The notes under the pieces were generated by a model. The model made no database searches and was not told where the DNA came from. It saw only the letters and a program-made list of their open reading frames with translations. A stretch of DNA of 64,000 bases from Nitrospirillum viridazoti CBAmc (lineage in GTDB: Bacteria; Pseudomonadota; Alphaproteobacteria; Azospirillales; Azospirillaceae): assembly GCF_000730165.1 (NCBI RefSeq), contig NZ_CP022111.1, positions 1,054,001 through 1,118,000 of the forward strand, given 5' to 3'. Position 1 is the first letter of the stretch, and every line of letters begins with the position of its first letter. Below, piece after piece: positions 56,416-64,000 of the stretch. The translations under genes were made by a program, and so were the position numbers.

Positions 56416-58410
56416 ATGACCATTTCCGCCACCGCCCTTCCGTTCCCCGGTGCGCCATCCACGCCGGCTCCTTTGGTTCGGGTGACCAACACGGATGACC
56501 GTCTGGGCGGCGTGGACGCCGGAACCTTCCGGTTCGGCGACAGGCCGGCGGCGCTGGCCCTGGCCTTCATTTCGCCGCACCTGGATTTCGCGCGCCAGGC
56601 TGAAGCGCTGCGCCGCCTCGCCGGGACCACACCACTACTGGCCATGTCCACGGCGGGAGAATTGTGCGGCGGTACAGGAGAGCCGGGCCCCCTCTATTGT
56701 GCGGCCGGTGACCGGTGGTCCACCATCGTCATCCAGGTCTACTCCCCCGACCTGTTCGCCGGCGTCAGCATACATACAGCGCCGCTGTGCAATGAGGACA
56801 TCCGGCAAGGGAAGCCGTCGCGCACCCGGGAAGAGCGCGTGGCCCGCATCGGTGAGGGCCTGGCCGGGATCAGGCCCGCCTTCGCCGTGGATTATCGGGA
56901 TACGCTGGCCCTCACCTTCATCGACGGCCTATCCAACAGCGAGAACTATTTCATGGAGGCGGTGTATGCCAGCCGCCGCTTCCCCTGCCTGTTCGTCGGG
57001 GGATCGGCCGGCGGCAAGCTGGATTTCAAGAACACCTATCTCTACGCCGATGGACGGGTTCTTGAAAACCAAGCCGTCGTCGCCTTCCTGAAGCTGGCGC
57101 CGGGCAAGCATTACGGCGTGCTGAAGAGCCAGAACTTCGAACGCACCCCCACCCGGTTTGTCGTGGCAGAGGCGGACCCCGACCGGCGCACCGTCAGCGC
57201 GGTGATCGATCCGGCAACCGGCCGGGTGGACCGCTTTGCCGACGTGCTGGCGCGCACCCTGAAAACCGCCCCGGCCCGCGTGCTCGACACCCTGGGGCGC
57301 CAGACCTTCGGCATCGAAATCGGTGACGAGCTGTTCGTGCGCTCCGTCGCCGCCATCGATGCCGACAGCGGCGTCGTCAGCTTCTTCTGTGACGTCAACA
57401 TGGGCGATGAGTTGCTGCTGTTGCGCGCGACCGACTTCGTCGACCAGACCCGGCGGGACGTGGCTGCCTTCCTGCGCGGCAAGCCGGCGCCCGTCGCCGT
57501 GCTGCTGAATGACTGCATCCTGCGCCGGTTGAACAATGACAAGCAGCTGGGCGGCCTGACGGGGCTGTGGACGGCTCCAACGGCGGGCTTCTCCACCTTC
57601 GGTGAGTTGCTGGGCGTCAACATCAACCAGACCCTGAGCGCCCTGGTCTTTTTCGAGCAGGAAGCGGGACAGCCCTTCCACGACGCCATCGTGGATAATT
57701 TTCCGATCCATTACGCCAGCTTCGCCAATTACTTCACCTACACCACGCTGAAACGCGCGGAACTGATGAACAGCCTGCGGTCGGGCATCATCCATCGTCT
57801 GATCGACCACTTCAACGCCAGCGCCGGCCTGGGTGACGCGTTCGACCAGGTGTTGAAGGAGACGCATGAAATCCGGCAGACCATCAACCGCATCCGCGAT
57901 GTCGTCATGTCCAGCCAGAAGGCTGCAGAGGACAACGCCGACACCAGCACCCTGGCGGCGGAGTTCAGCCGCATGGCGCAGGCCATGACGGGCCTGCGCG
58001 ACGTGCTGAAGATCATCGACACCATAGCTGGCCAAACCAACCTGCTGGCGTTGAACGCCACCATCGAGGCGGCGCGGGCCGGGGAGGCCGGGCGCGGCTT
58101 CGCCGTCGTGGCGACTGAGGTCAAGAAGCTGGCCACCGATACCAAGACCACCCTGGGCAAGACGCAAGCCAACATCGCGGGCATGGAAACCAATCTGGCC
58201 ACATTGGGCGAGCACATCCAGAAGGCGCGCGATCAGTTCGCCAACGCCCATGATCGCTATCGCGGCGTCTTCGGGCAAATGAACGAGGTGTTCGACAACA
58301 CCGCGCGCATCGAGCGTACCCTGGAGTCCTTGGGCACGATGGTCGCCAACCAGCAGCGCAACATGGACGAGGTTTCCACCGACATCGCCCTGCTCAACCG
58401 TCTGGAATGA
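56416..58410 (+). CDS. Soluble methyl-accepting chemotaxis protein with FIST sensor domain
   Basis: The 664-residue protein has no membrane helix. Residues from about 40 to 240 are FIST N ([36 protein letters not shown]), about 250-420 FIST C ([22 protein letters not shown]), then a coiled coil and the chemoreceptor hairpin ([36 protein letters not shown]). FIST domains bind small molecules; the NosP group binds NO through haem. GGAGGA precedes the ATG. It should signal to CheA from the cytoplasm. Confidence 0.93.
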   Translation: MTISATALPFPGAPSTPAPLVRVTNTDDRLGGVDAGTFRFGDRPAALALAFISPHLDFARQAEALRRLAGTTPLLAMSTAGELCGGTGEPGPLYCAAGDRWSTIVIQVYSPDLFAGVSIHTAPLCNEDIRQGKPSRTREERVARIGEGLAGIRPAFAVDYRDTLALTFIDGLSNSENYFMEAVYASRRFPCLFVGGSAGGKLDFKNTYLYADGRVLENQAVVAFLKLAPGKHYGVLKSQNFERTPTRFVVAEADPDRRTVSAVIDPATGRVDRFADVLARTLKTAPARVLDTLGRQTFGIEIGDELFVRSVAAIDADSGVVSFFCDVNMGDELLLLRATDFVDQTRRDVAAFLRGKPAPVAVLLNDCILRRLNNDKQLGGLTGLWTAPTAGFSTFGELLGVNINQTLSALVFFEQEAGQPFHDAIVDNFPIHYASFANYFTYTTLKRAELMNSLRSGIIHRLIDHFNASAGLGDAFDQVLKETHEIRQTINRIRDVVMSSQKAAEDNADTSTLAAEFSRMAQAMTGLRDVLKIIDTIAGQTNLLALNATIEAARAGEAGRGFAVVATEVKKLATDTKTTLGKTQANIAGMETNLATLGEHIQKARDQFANAHDRYRGVFGQMNEVFDNTARIERTLESLGTMVANQQRNMDEVSTDIALLNRLE

Positions 58411-58468
58411 GGCGCGGCCGGGTAAAGGTGGCATTCACAACAGGACTGGGGCGTGGTACAGACGGCTC

Positions 58469-58495
58469 ATAAGATGAATAATTAAAGCATCTTAT
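58469..58495. promoter_or_regulatory. 27-bp palindrome resembling an NsrR operator, upstream of the HPP gene
   Basis: ATAAGATG (58469-58476), 11 AT-rich bases, CATCTTAT (58488-58495): perfect eight-base arms. From AAGATG to CATCTT it is 23 bp, as is the NsrR site, with about 17 of 22 defined positions matching. It ends 25 bases before the HPP start, so a bound repressor would block transcription. Confidence 0.6.
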
Positions 58496-58520
58496 TCGCG
58501 TCTTTCGTTCCGGTCCCTTC

Positions 58521-59579
58521 ATGCATCCCTACCTGCGTTCTTTCCGCCCCGCCCAGCCGGCCCTGCCGGCGTTGGGTCGGGCCCGCATCTTCATCGGCGC
58601 GCTGCTGGGCATCCTGCTGACCACGCTGGTCAGCCGCTGGTGGCTGGGCGGTAACGCGGCCGGGCTGCCCTATTTGGTGGCCCCCATCGGCGCCTCCAGC
58701 GTGCTGGTGTTCGCGGCACCCGCCACCCCGCTGGCCCAGCCCTGGGCGGTGTTCGGCGGCAACGTGGTGTCAGGCTTGGCGGGCGTGCTGTGCGCCAGGC
58801 TGATCCCCGATCCGGTGCTGGCAGGGGCCTGCGCTGTGGCCCTGGCCATCCTGGGCATGTCTTGCCTGCGCTGCCTGCACCCGCCGGGAGGCGCCGTGGC
58901 CCTGACGGCCGTGCTGGGCGGCCCGGCCATCCAGGCGGCGGGCTTCGGCTTCGTCGCTGCCCCCGTGGCGGTGAACACGCTCCTCCTCATCGCCATGGGC
59001 CTGGCCTTCAACAACCTCACCCGCCATCGCTATCCCCACGTCGCCCCCGCCCAGCCGCAGGTCGCCCGCAACAGCGCCGGCTACACCATCGAGGATTTGG
59101 ACCAGGTGCTGGCGCATTACGGGGAGCAACTGGACGTGGACCGCGACGATCTGGACGCCGTGTTCCGCCAAGTGGAGGCGCGCGCCTACCAGCGCCGGCA
59201 TGGCGACATCCGCTGCGGCGCCATCCGGTCCCGCGTGCCGGCGGCCGTGGGGCCGGAGGACACGGTGGCAACCGTGCGCGGCCTGATGGCGGATTACCAT
59301 ATGCGCAGTGTGCCGGTGACGGATGAGGACGGGCGCCTGCTGGGCGTCATCCCGCCCCTGCCGGCCACCGTCCCCGGCCGTCAGGGCATCCGCCATCTGG
59401 TGCAACCGGCCGTGACGGCGCTGGCCACCACGCCCGTGGTCAACATCCTGCCCGCCATGACCGCCGGCGCGCATGAAGCCATGGTGGTGGACGAGGTCGG
59501 TCGCCTGGTGGGCATGGTCACCACGGCCGACCTGCTGTCGGCGCTTTACGGCAACGAGGCCATCGCGCTGGCGGGATAA
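58521..59579 (+). CDS. HPP-family membrane protein with CBS domains
   Basis: The 352-residue protein has four to five helices in the first 170 residues with the family motif CLRCLHPPGGAVAL, giving HPP, and GASSVLVFAAP before it. Residues 230-350 hold two CBS-like modules (VRGLMADYHMRSVPVTDEDGR in parts, and MVVDEVGRLVGMVTTADLLS). An HPP protein of cyanobacteria and chloroplasts transports nitrite. The substrate here is unproven. It is convergent with mltG. Confidence 0.9.
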   Translation: MHPYLRSFRPAQPALPALGRARIFIGALLGILLTTLVSRWWLGGNAAGLPYLVAPIGASSVLVFAAPATPLAQPWAVFGGNVVSGLAGVLCARLIPDPVLAGACAVALAILGMSCLRCLHPPGGAVALTAVLGGPAIQAAGFGFVAAPVAVNTLLLIAMGLAFNNLTRHRYPHVAPAQPQVARNSAGYTIEDLDQVLAHYGEQLDVDRDDLDAVFRQVEARAYQRRHGDIRCGAIRSRVPAAVGPEDTVATVRGLMADYHMRSVPVTDEDGRLLGVIPPLPATVPGRQGIRHLVQPAVTALATTPVVNILPAMTAGAHEAMVVDEVGRLVGMVTTADLLSALYGNEAIALAG

Positions 59580-59582
59580 CCC

Positions 59583-60620
59583 TTACCGCTGCACCTTTTC
59601 CCGCAAGTCGCGCCATTTGTCGACGTTGCGGTTGTGCTCGGCCAGGGACGCGGCGAAGGCGTGGCCGCCGCTGCCATTGGCAACGAAATAGAGGTCGTCG
59701 CTGGCCAGCGGGTTGGCCACGGCGCGCAGGGCCTCACGCCCCGGGTTGGCGATGGGGCCGGGCGGCAGGCCGGCCACGGCATAGGTGTTGTAGGGTGACG
59801 CCACCGCCAGATCGGCGTGGGTCAGCGGGCGGCCCAAGGGCCCGGCGCCGTTGGTCAGGATGTAAATGACCGTGGGGTCAGACTGAAGGCGCATGCCCAA
59901 GCGCAAGCGGTTGTAGAAGACGGCGGCGATATGCGGCCGCTCGGCCGGCACGCCCGTCTCCTTCTCCACCAGCGAGGCCATGGTGACCATCTCCTCCGGT
60001 GACTTCAGAGCGACGCCCGGCGCGCGGCCGGCCCAGATCTCGTCCACCATCTTGCGCATCGCGGCCTGCATGCGCTCCACCATCTGTGCGCGGCCGTAGT
60101 TCAGCCCGAAAAAATAGGTTTCGGGCAACAGGCTGCCTTCCGCCGGCTTTTCCGTGATGGTGCCGGAGAGGGCGGGCTCGGCCTCGATCAGCGCCACGAT
60201 CTGGGCGGAGGTCAGGCCCTCGGGTATGGTCAGGCGATGGACCACGGTCTTGCCGCTGCGCAGCAGGGCAACCGTGTCCTTTAGCGAGACATGGGCCGGA
60301 AAGGCGTATTCGCCGGGCTTCAACACCTGGCTGCCCACGCCCAGCGCGCTGGTGATACGCACGGCCGCGACGAAGTCGATGTCGCCCCGCACCACACCAG
60401 CCTCTGCCAGCGTTTGCCCCATGGCCGGCAAGCCGCCGCGCGAGGACACGACGACGATGCGATCCTGCGTCAGCGGGCCGGGATCGACATAGCGGTGATA
60501 GCCGACCCAGGCCAGCGCGGCCAACACCAGAACGACCAGGGCCGCCGCCTGAAACAGACGGCGGCCCAGGGAAGATGCAGGCCGGGATTTGGATCCCGGG
60601 GCCGGAACCTTGTCGGTCAC
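59583..60620 (-). CDS. mltG: Endolytic murein transglycosylase MltG
   Basis: The 345-residue enzyme is anchored by one N-terminal helix (22-40) and cuts nascent glycan strands in the periplasm. The catalytic Glu219 is in MASLVEKETG; the family end YNTYAVAGLPPGPIANPG is present. The GTG start at 60620 overlaps the fabF stop by four bases (GTGA). Confidence 0.94.
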   Translation of the reverse strand: MTDKVPAPGSKSRPASSLGRRLFQAAALVVLVLAALAWVGYHRYVDPGPLTQDRIVVVSSRGGLPAMGQTLAEAGVVRGDIDFVAAVRITSALGVGSQVLKPGEYAFPAHVSLKDTVALLRSGKTVVHRLTIPEGLTSAQIVALIEAEPALSGTITEKPAEGSLLPETYFFGLNYGRAQMVERMQAAMRKMVDEIWAGRAPGVALKSPEEMVTMASLVEKETGVPAERPHIAAVFYNRLRLGMRLQSDPTVIYILTNGAGPLGRPLTHADLAVASPYNTYAVAGLPPGPIANPGREALRAVANPLASDDLYFVANGSGGHAFAASLAEHNRNVDKWRDLREKVQR

Positions 60621-61888
60621 GAGCCGGTGTATTCCTTGACGATCAGCGAGGCGTTGGTGCCGCCGAACCCGAAGGAGTTCGACAGGGCGGCCCGCACGCG
60701 GCGCTTCTTGGACTTGTGCGGCACCAGGTCGACACCGGCGCACTCGTCGGACGGGTTGTCCAGGTTCAGCGTGGGCGGCACTTGCTGGTCACGGATGGCG
60801 AGCACCGAGAAGATGGCCTCGATGGCGCCCGCCGCCCCCAGCAGGTGGCCGGTGGCCGACTTGGTGGAAGACATGGAGGCGGTGTTCAGCGCCTCGCCGA
60901 ACAGCCGCTTCACGGCGCCCAGCTCGATCAGGTCGCCAAGGGGGGTAGAGGTGCCGTGGGCGTTGACGTAGTCGATGTCGGCCGGGGTCATGCCGGCGCG
61001 CTTCAGCGCCATGGCCATGGAGCGGTAGCCGCCGTTGCCGTCATCCGCCGGGGCGGTGATGTGGTGGGCGTCGCCCGACAGGCCGTAGCCCACGACCTCG
61101 GCGTAAATCTTGGCGCCGCGGGCCTTGGCGTGCTCCAGCTCCTCCAGGACGACGACGCCGGCGCCCTCGCCCATGACGAAGCCGTCACGGTCCTTGTCAT
61201 AGGGGCGCGAGGCCTTCTCCGGCGTCTCGTTGAAGCCGGTGGACAGCGCGCGGGCGGCGGCGAAGCCGGCCACACCAAGGCGGTTGATCGCGGCCTCGGC
61301 GCCGCCGGCGACCATCACGTCGCAGTCGTCCCACATGATCAGGCGAGCGGCGTCGCCGATGGCGTGCGCGCCGGTGGAGCAGGCGGTGACGGCCGAATGG
61401 TTGGGGCCCTTGAAGCCGTGGATGATCGACACGTGGCCGGAGACCAGGTTGATCAGGGCCGACGGGATGAAGAAGGGGGAGATGCGGCGCGGGCCCTTTT
61501 CGGCCAGCAGCAGCGATGTTTCGTAAATGGAAGACAGGCCGCCGATGCCGGAGCCGATCATGACGCCGGTGCGCTCACGATCTTCTTCGGTCTGCGGCTC
61601 CCAACCGCTGTCCTTCACCGCCTCGGCCGCCGCGGCGACGCCGTAGATGATGAAGTCGTCCATCTTCTTCTGGTCCTTGGTCGGGACCGTCAGATCGGGG
61701 TTGAAGGTGCCGTTGGTGCCGTCGCCCCGGGGAACCATGCCGCCGATCTTGGCCGGCAGGTCGGACACGTCGAAGGTGTCGATGGCGCGGATACCCGACT
61801 TGCCGTCGAGCAGCTGTTTCCACGAGTGCTCAACGCCCGTTCCCAGAGGGGTAACCAACCCGAGACCGGTGATGACGACGCGACGCAT
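60617..61888 (-). CDS. fabF: Beta-ketoacyl-ACP synthase II
   Basis: The 423-residue condensing enzyme elongates fatty acids. The catalytic triad is Cys170 (TACSTGAH), His in NAHGTSTPLGD and His in GHLLGAAGAI; the end NSFGFGGTNA is typical. It lies downstream of acpP in the standard cluster. Confidence 0.97.
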   Translation of the reverse strand: MRRVVITGLGLVTPLGTGVEHSWKQLLDGKSGIRAIDTFDVSDLPAKIGGMVPRGDGTNGTFNPDLTVPTKDQKKMDDFIIYGVAAAAEAVKDSGWEPQTEEDRERTGVMIGSGIGGLSSIYETSLLLAEKGPRRISPFFIPSALINLVSGHVSIIHGFKGPNHSAVTACSTGAHAIGDAARLIMWDDCDVMVAGGAEAAINRLGVAGFAAARALSTGFNETPEKASRPYDKDRDGFVMGEGAGVVVLEELEHAKARGAKIYAEVVGYGLSGDAHHITAPADDGNGGYRSMAMALKRAGMTPADIDYVNAHGTSTPLGDLIELGAVKRLFGEALNTASMSSTKSATGHLLGAAGAIEAIFSVLAIRDQQVPPTLNLDNPSDECAGVDLVPHKSKKRRVRAALSNSFGFGGTNASLIVKEYTGS

Positions 61889-62007
61889 GGGTCAGACCTG
61901 TACCTAGTTCCAGAAGAATATTGGGCCTGGAATCGGACTCGAGGAGAAACCCGAACGTCCGGTGTTCGCCTAGGCCCCGCAAAAACCAGCAAAGGCTTTT
62001 CCGGTTC

Positions 62008-62047
62008 CAGACGCCACGCCAGCGCGGTATCGGCGGCGCGGCGTCTG
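62008..62047. other. Inverted repeat between acpP and fabF
   Basis: CAGACGCC (62008-62015) and GGCGTCTG (62040-62047) are perfect eight-base arms around a GC-rich 24-base loop. It could attenuate transcription so that acpP exceeds fabF. No T-run is present. Confidence 0.4.
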
Positions 62048-62067
62048 AATCCCGGGAAAGTAGGGGA

Positions 62068-62304
62068 TCAGCCCTGCTTGCTGGAAATGAAGTCGATGGC
62101 GTCCTTCACGGTCAGGATCTTCTCCGCCGCATCGTCCGGGATCTCGATCCCGAACTCTTCCTCGAAGGCCATGACGAGTTCAACGGTGTCGAGGCTGTCG
62201 GCACCCAGATCGTCGATGAAGCTGGCGGTGTCGGTGACCTTGCCCTCTTCCACACCCAGGTGCTCGACGACGATCTTCTTCACCCGTTCGGCGATGTCGC
62301 TCAT
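62068..62304 (-). CDS. acpP: Acyl carrier protein
   Basis: The 78-residue acidic protein carries acyl chains on phosphopantetheine at Ser37 in [18 protein letters not shown]. Normal length and sequence. It has a long upstream region of its own, as expected for a highly expressed gene. Confidence 0.98.
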   Translation of the reverse strand: MSDIAERVKKIVVEHLGVEEGKVTDTASFIDDLGADSLDTVELVMAFEEEFGIEIPDDAAEKILTVKDAIDFISSKQG

Positions 62305-62428
62305 TTCCTATACCTTCCCGAATTTCAAAGTTGGGGTTGTTTGACTGACTTGTTCTGATCGGCGTGGGCACGTCCGGCAGGACGAATTCGAGCGCCCATC
62401 CTTTGGAAAAGTGCCGTCAGATACCACA

Positions 62429-62449
62429 GCTAGGCGTATCTTGCCTAGC
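62429..62449. promoter_or_regulatory. Perfect 7-bp inverted repeat upstream of acpP
   Basis: GCTAGGC (62429-62435) and GCCTAGC (62443-62449) around GTATCTT. It lies about 125 bases upstream of acpP and 98 bases downstream of fabG. It may be an operator or a hairpin. No known regulator site is recognised. Confidence 0.45.
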
Positions 62450-62546
62450 GCCCGCAGGCACTGGGACACCTTGTTAAGGCTGGGCCCCGCCGATACTTAG
62501 GGGCATCCCGCGAAAGGACAAGCCCCCAAGCCCCACGGGAACCCGA

Positions 62547-63284
62547 TCAGATCATGGCCATGCCGCCGTTGACGTGCAGCGTCTGGCCGGTGACGTAGCC
62601 GGCCTCGGTGGAGGCCAGGTAGAGCACGGCGGACGCGATTTCATCCGGCGTGCCCAGGCGACCGGCCGGCACGCCGGCGGTCAGCTTTTCCTTCTGCGCG
62701 TCGGGCAACACATCGGTCATCGCGGTGGCGATGAAGCCGGGCGCCACGCAGTTGGCGGTGATGTTGCGCGAGGCGACCTCGGCGGCCAGCGCCTTGGTCA
62801 TGCCGATCATGCCGGCCTTGCTGGCGGCATAGTTGACCTGGCCGGGGTTGCCGGTGACGCCGACGATGGAGGTGATGCCGATGATGCGGCCCCAGCGGCG
62901 CTTCATCATGCCCTTCACCAGCGCGCGCGACAGGCGGAAGGCCGCGGTCAGGTTCACGTCGATGACCGACGCCCAGTCCTCATCCTTCATGCGCAGGATC
63001 AGGCCGTCGCGGGTCAGGCCGGCGTTGTTCACCAGGATGTCCACCTGGCCCAGCTTGGCCTCCGCGTCCTTGGCCAGGGCCTCCACGGCTTCCGGATCGG
63101 ACAGGTTGGCGGGCACGACCACGGCGCGGCTGCCCAGCTCGGCGGCCAGGGCCTCCAGGGCCTCGACCTTGGTGCCGGACAGGGCGACGGTGGCGCCGGC
63201 CTGGTGCAGGGTGCGGGCGATGGCGGCGCCGATGCCGCCCGAGGCGCCGGTGACGAGCGCGGTCTTGCCGGTCAAATCGAACAT
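62547..63284 (-). CDS. fabG: 3-oxoacyl-ACP reductase
   Basis: The 245-residue short-chain dehydrogenase reduces 3-oxoacyl-ACP with NADPH. Cofactor motif TGASGGIGAAIA, NNAGLTRDG, and catalytic Ser-Tyr-Lys (ITSIVGVTGNPGQVNYAASK). It lies between fabD and acpP. Confidence 0.97.
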   Translation of the reverse strand: MFDLTGKTALVTGASGGIGAAIARTLHQAGATVALSGTKVEALEALAAELGSRAVVVPANLSDPEAVEALAKDAEAKLGQVDILVNNAGLTRDGLILRMKDEDWASVIDVNLTAAFRLSRALVKGMMKRRWGRIIGITSIVGVTGNPGQVNYAASKAGMIGMTKALAAEVASRNITANCVAPGFIATAMTDVLPDAQKEKLTAGVPAGRLGTPDEIASAVLYLASTEAGYVTGQTLHVNGGMAMI

Positions 63285-63322
63285 GGGATGGTCCCTATCG
63301 TTCTCTCAGGAGGGGTTCAGGC

Positions 63323-64000
63323 TCAGGCCTTGAGGAAGGCGTCGATGTCGGCGGGCAGGCCCAGCGATACGGCCGTCATGTCCTTGTCGATGCGCTTGGC
63401 CATGCCGGCCAGCACTTTGCCGGCGCCCAGCTCCACCAGCTGCTCCACGCCCTGTTCCTTCATGAACAGCACGCTCTCGCGCCAGCGCACGGAACCGGTG
63501 ACCTGTTCCACCAGCAGGCGGCGGATCTCGGCGGGATCGGTGACGGTGCTGGCGATGACGTTGGCCACCAGCGGCACGCGCGGCGCCTGGATGGCGGTGC
63601 CGGCCAGGGCCTCGGCCATGGCGTCGGCCGCCGGCTGCATCAGCGGGCAATGGAAGGGGGCGGATACCGGCAGCAGCACGGCGCGCTTGAACCCGCGCTC
63701 GGCCGCGATGGCGATGGCGCGCTCCACGGCCGACTTGTGGCCGCTGATGACCACCTGGCCGGGGGCGTTGTCGTTGGCGGCGGTGCAAACCTCACCCTGG
63801 GCGGCATCCTGGGCGATGGCGCGGGCAGCCTCGAAATCGGCGCCGATGATGGCGGCCATGGCGCCCACGCCCACCGGCACGGCGCGCTGCATGCTCTGCC
63901 CGCGCAGCTTCAGCAGGCGGGCGGTGTCGGCCAGCGTCAGGGCCCCGGCGGCGCACAGGGCGGAGTATTCACCCAGCGAGTGGCCGGCGACGAAGCGGGC
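63323..64000 (-). CDS. fabD: Malonyl-CoA:ACP transacylase (C-terminal part; cut by window end)
   Basis: About 225 C-terminal residues are visible. The nucleophile Ser is in AGHSLGEYSAL next to the window end, and the catalytic His is in VSAPFHCPLM. It loads malonate onto ACP and is the first known gene of the fabD-fabG-acpP-fabF-mltG cluster. The N-terminus lies beyond base 64000. Confidence 0.96.
   Translation of the reverse strand, partial: ARFVAGHSLGEYSALCAAGALTLADTARLLKLRGQSMQRAVPVGVGAMAAIIGADFEAARAIAQDAAQGEVCTAANDNAPGQVVISGHKSAVERAIAIAAERGFKRAVLLPVSAPFHCPLMQPAADAMAEALAGTAIQAPRVPLVANVIASTVTDPAEIRRLLVEQVTGSVRWRESVLFMKEQGVEQLVELGAGKVLAGMAKRIDKDMTAVSLGLPADIDAFLKA

Overview
The window is a piece of chromosome from a very GC-rich Gram-negative bacterium, most likely an alphaproteobacterium of the Rhodospirillales/Azospirillales type. 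This rests on gene order (dgt-argS-SPOR-nagZ-scpAB beside erpA-xthA; lptF-lptG-surA-pdxA-rsmA; fabD-fabG-acpP-fabF-mltG; uvrA/ssb near gyrA), on an ECF sigma factor paired with NrsF, and on a dihydroorotase-like protein that lacks its zinc ligands. I saw no rRNA, tRNA, insertion sequence, prophage or CRISPR array.

Layout. 1-1175: 5' part of gyrA (minus). 1.4-11.4 kb: an accessory stretch between gyrA and ssb/uvrA with a VOC protein, a four-gene plus-strand operon (frameshifted DUF4331, HupE/UreJ, a membrane protein, DUF4198), a minus-strand run of MATE pump, AraC regulator and a 49-residue Cys-rich protein, an orphan two-partner-secretion transporter, and nadE. 11.6-17.1 kb: ssb, uvrA, an alpha/beta hydrolase and a vapBC pair. 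17.2-19.6 kb: NrsF and ECF sigma, divergent from a secreted hydrolase. 19.7-25.7 kb: plsY, pyrC', pyrB, an unrecognised gene and gor. 25.9-30.4 kb: two Liv-type binding proteins, SCO1, a HEAT-repeat protein, DUF1330 and MarR. 30.4-39.4 kb: the chromosome-maintenance and cell-wall cluster (scpB, scpA, site-2 protease, nagZ, SPOR, argS, dgt) divergent from erpA and xthA. 39.5-42.8 kb: sterol desaturase-like protein, cysteine hydrolase, GlxA regulator, lipoprotein. 42.9-51.0 kb: the outer-membrane biogenesis operon, pepA and holC. 51.1-59.6 kb: two-component system, carbonic anhydrase with SulP, small secreted protein, FIST-domain chemoreceptor, HPP-family protein. 59.6-64 kb: fatty-acid synthesis cluster, with fabD cut by the window end.

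Most interesting signals. (1) A 25-bp element occurs twice with 23 identities (1816-1840 and 5280-5304). Each copy lies 58-73 bp upstream of, and in the same orientation as, the operon of DUF4331/HupE/DUF4198 or the small Cys-rich gene. An AraC-type regulator with an N-terminal Cys cluster is encoded beside it. I infer an undescribed, probably metal- or thiol-related regulon. (2) Two diverged copies of an intergenic element flank xthA; both keep two stem-loops (loops ATCC and AGTC) through compensatory base changes. (3) A 27-bp palindrome resembling the NO-sensor NsrR operator precedes the HPP gene, which lies next to a soluble FIST-domain chemoreceptor. (4) Back-to-back ECF promoters with 16-bp spacers lie between the sigma gene and the secreted hydrolase. 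(5) A GAAC-N7-GAAC LexA-type box overlaps the uvrA start codon. (6) A shared CTTTTGGATT word sits just upstream of gyrA, ssb and argS.

The housekeeping calls are strong. Functions of the accessory genes and all regulatory sites are inferences from sequence pattern and position only.
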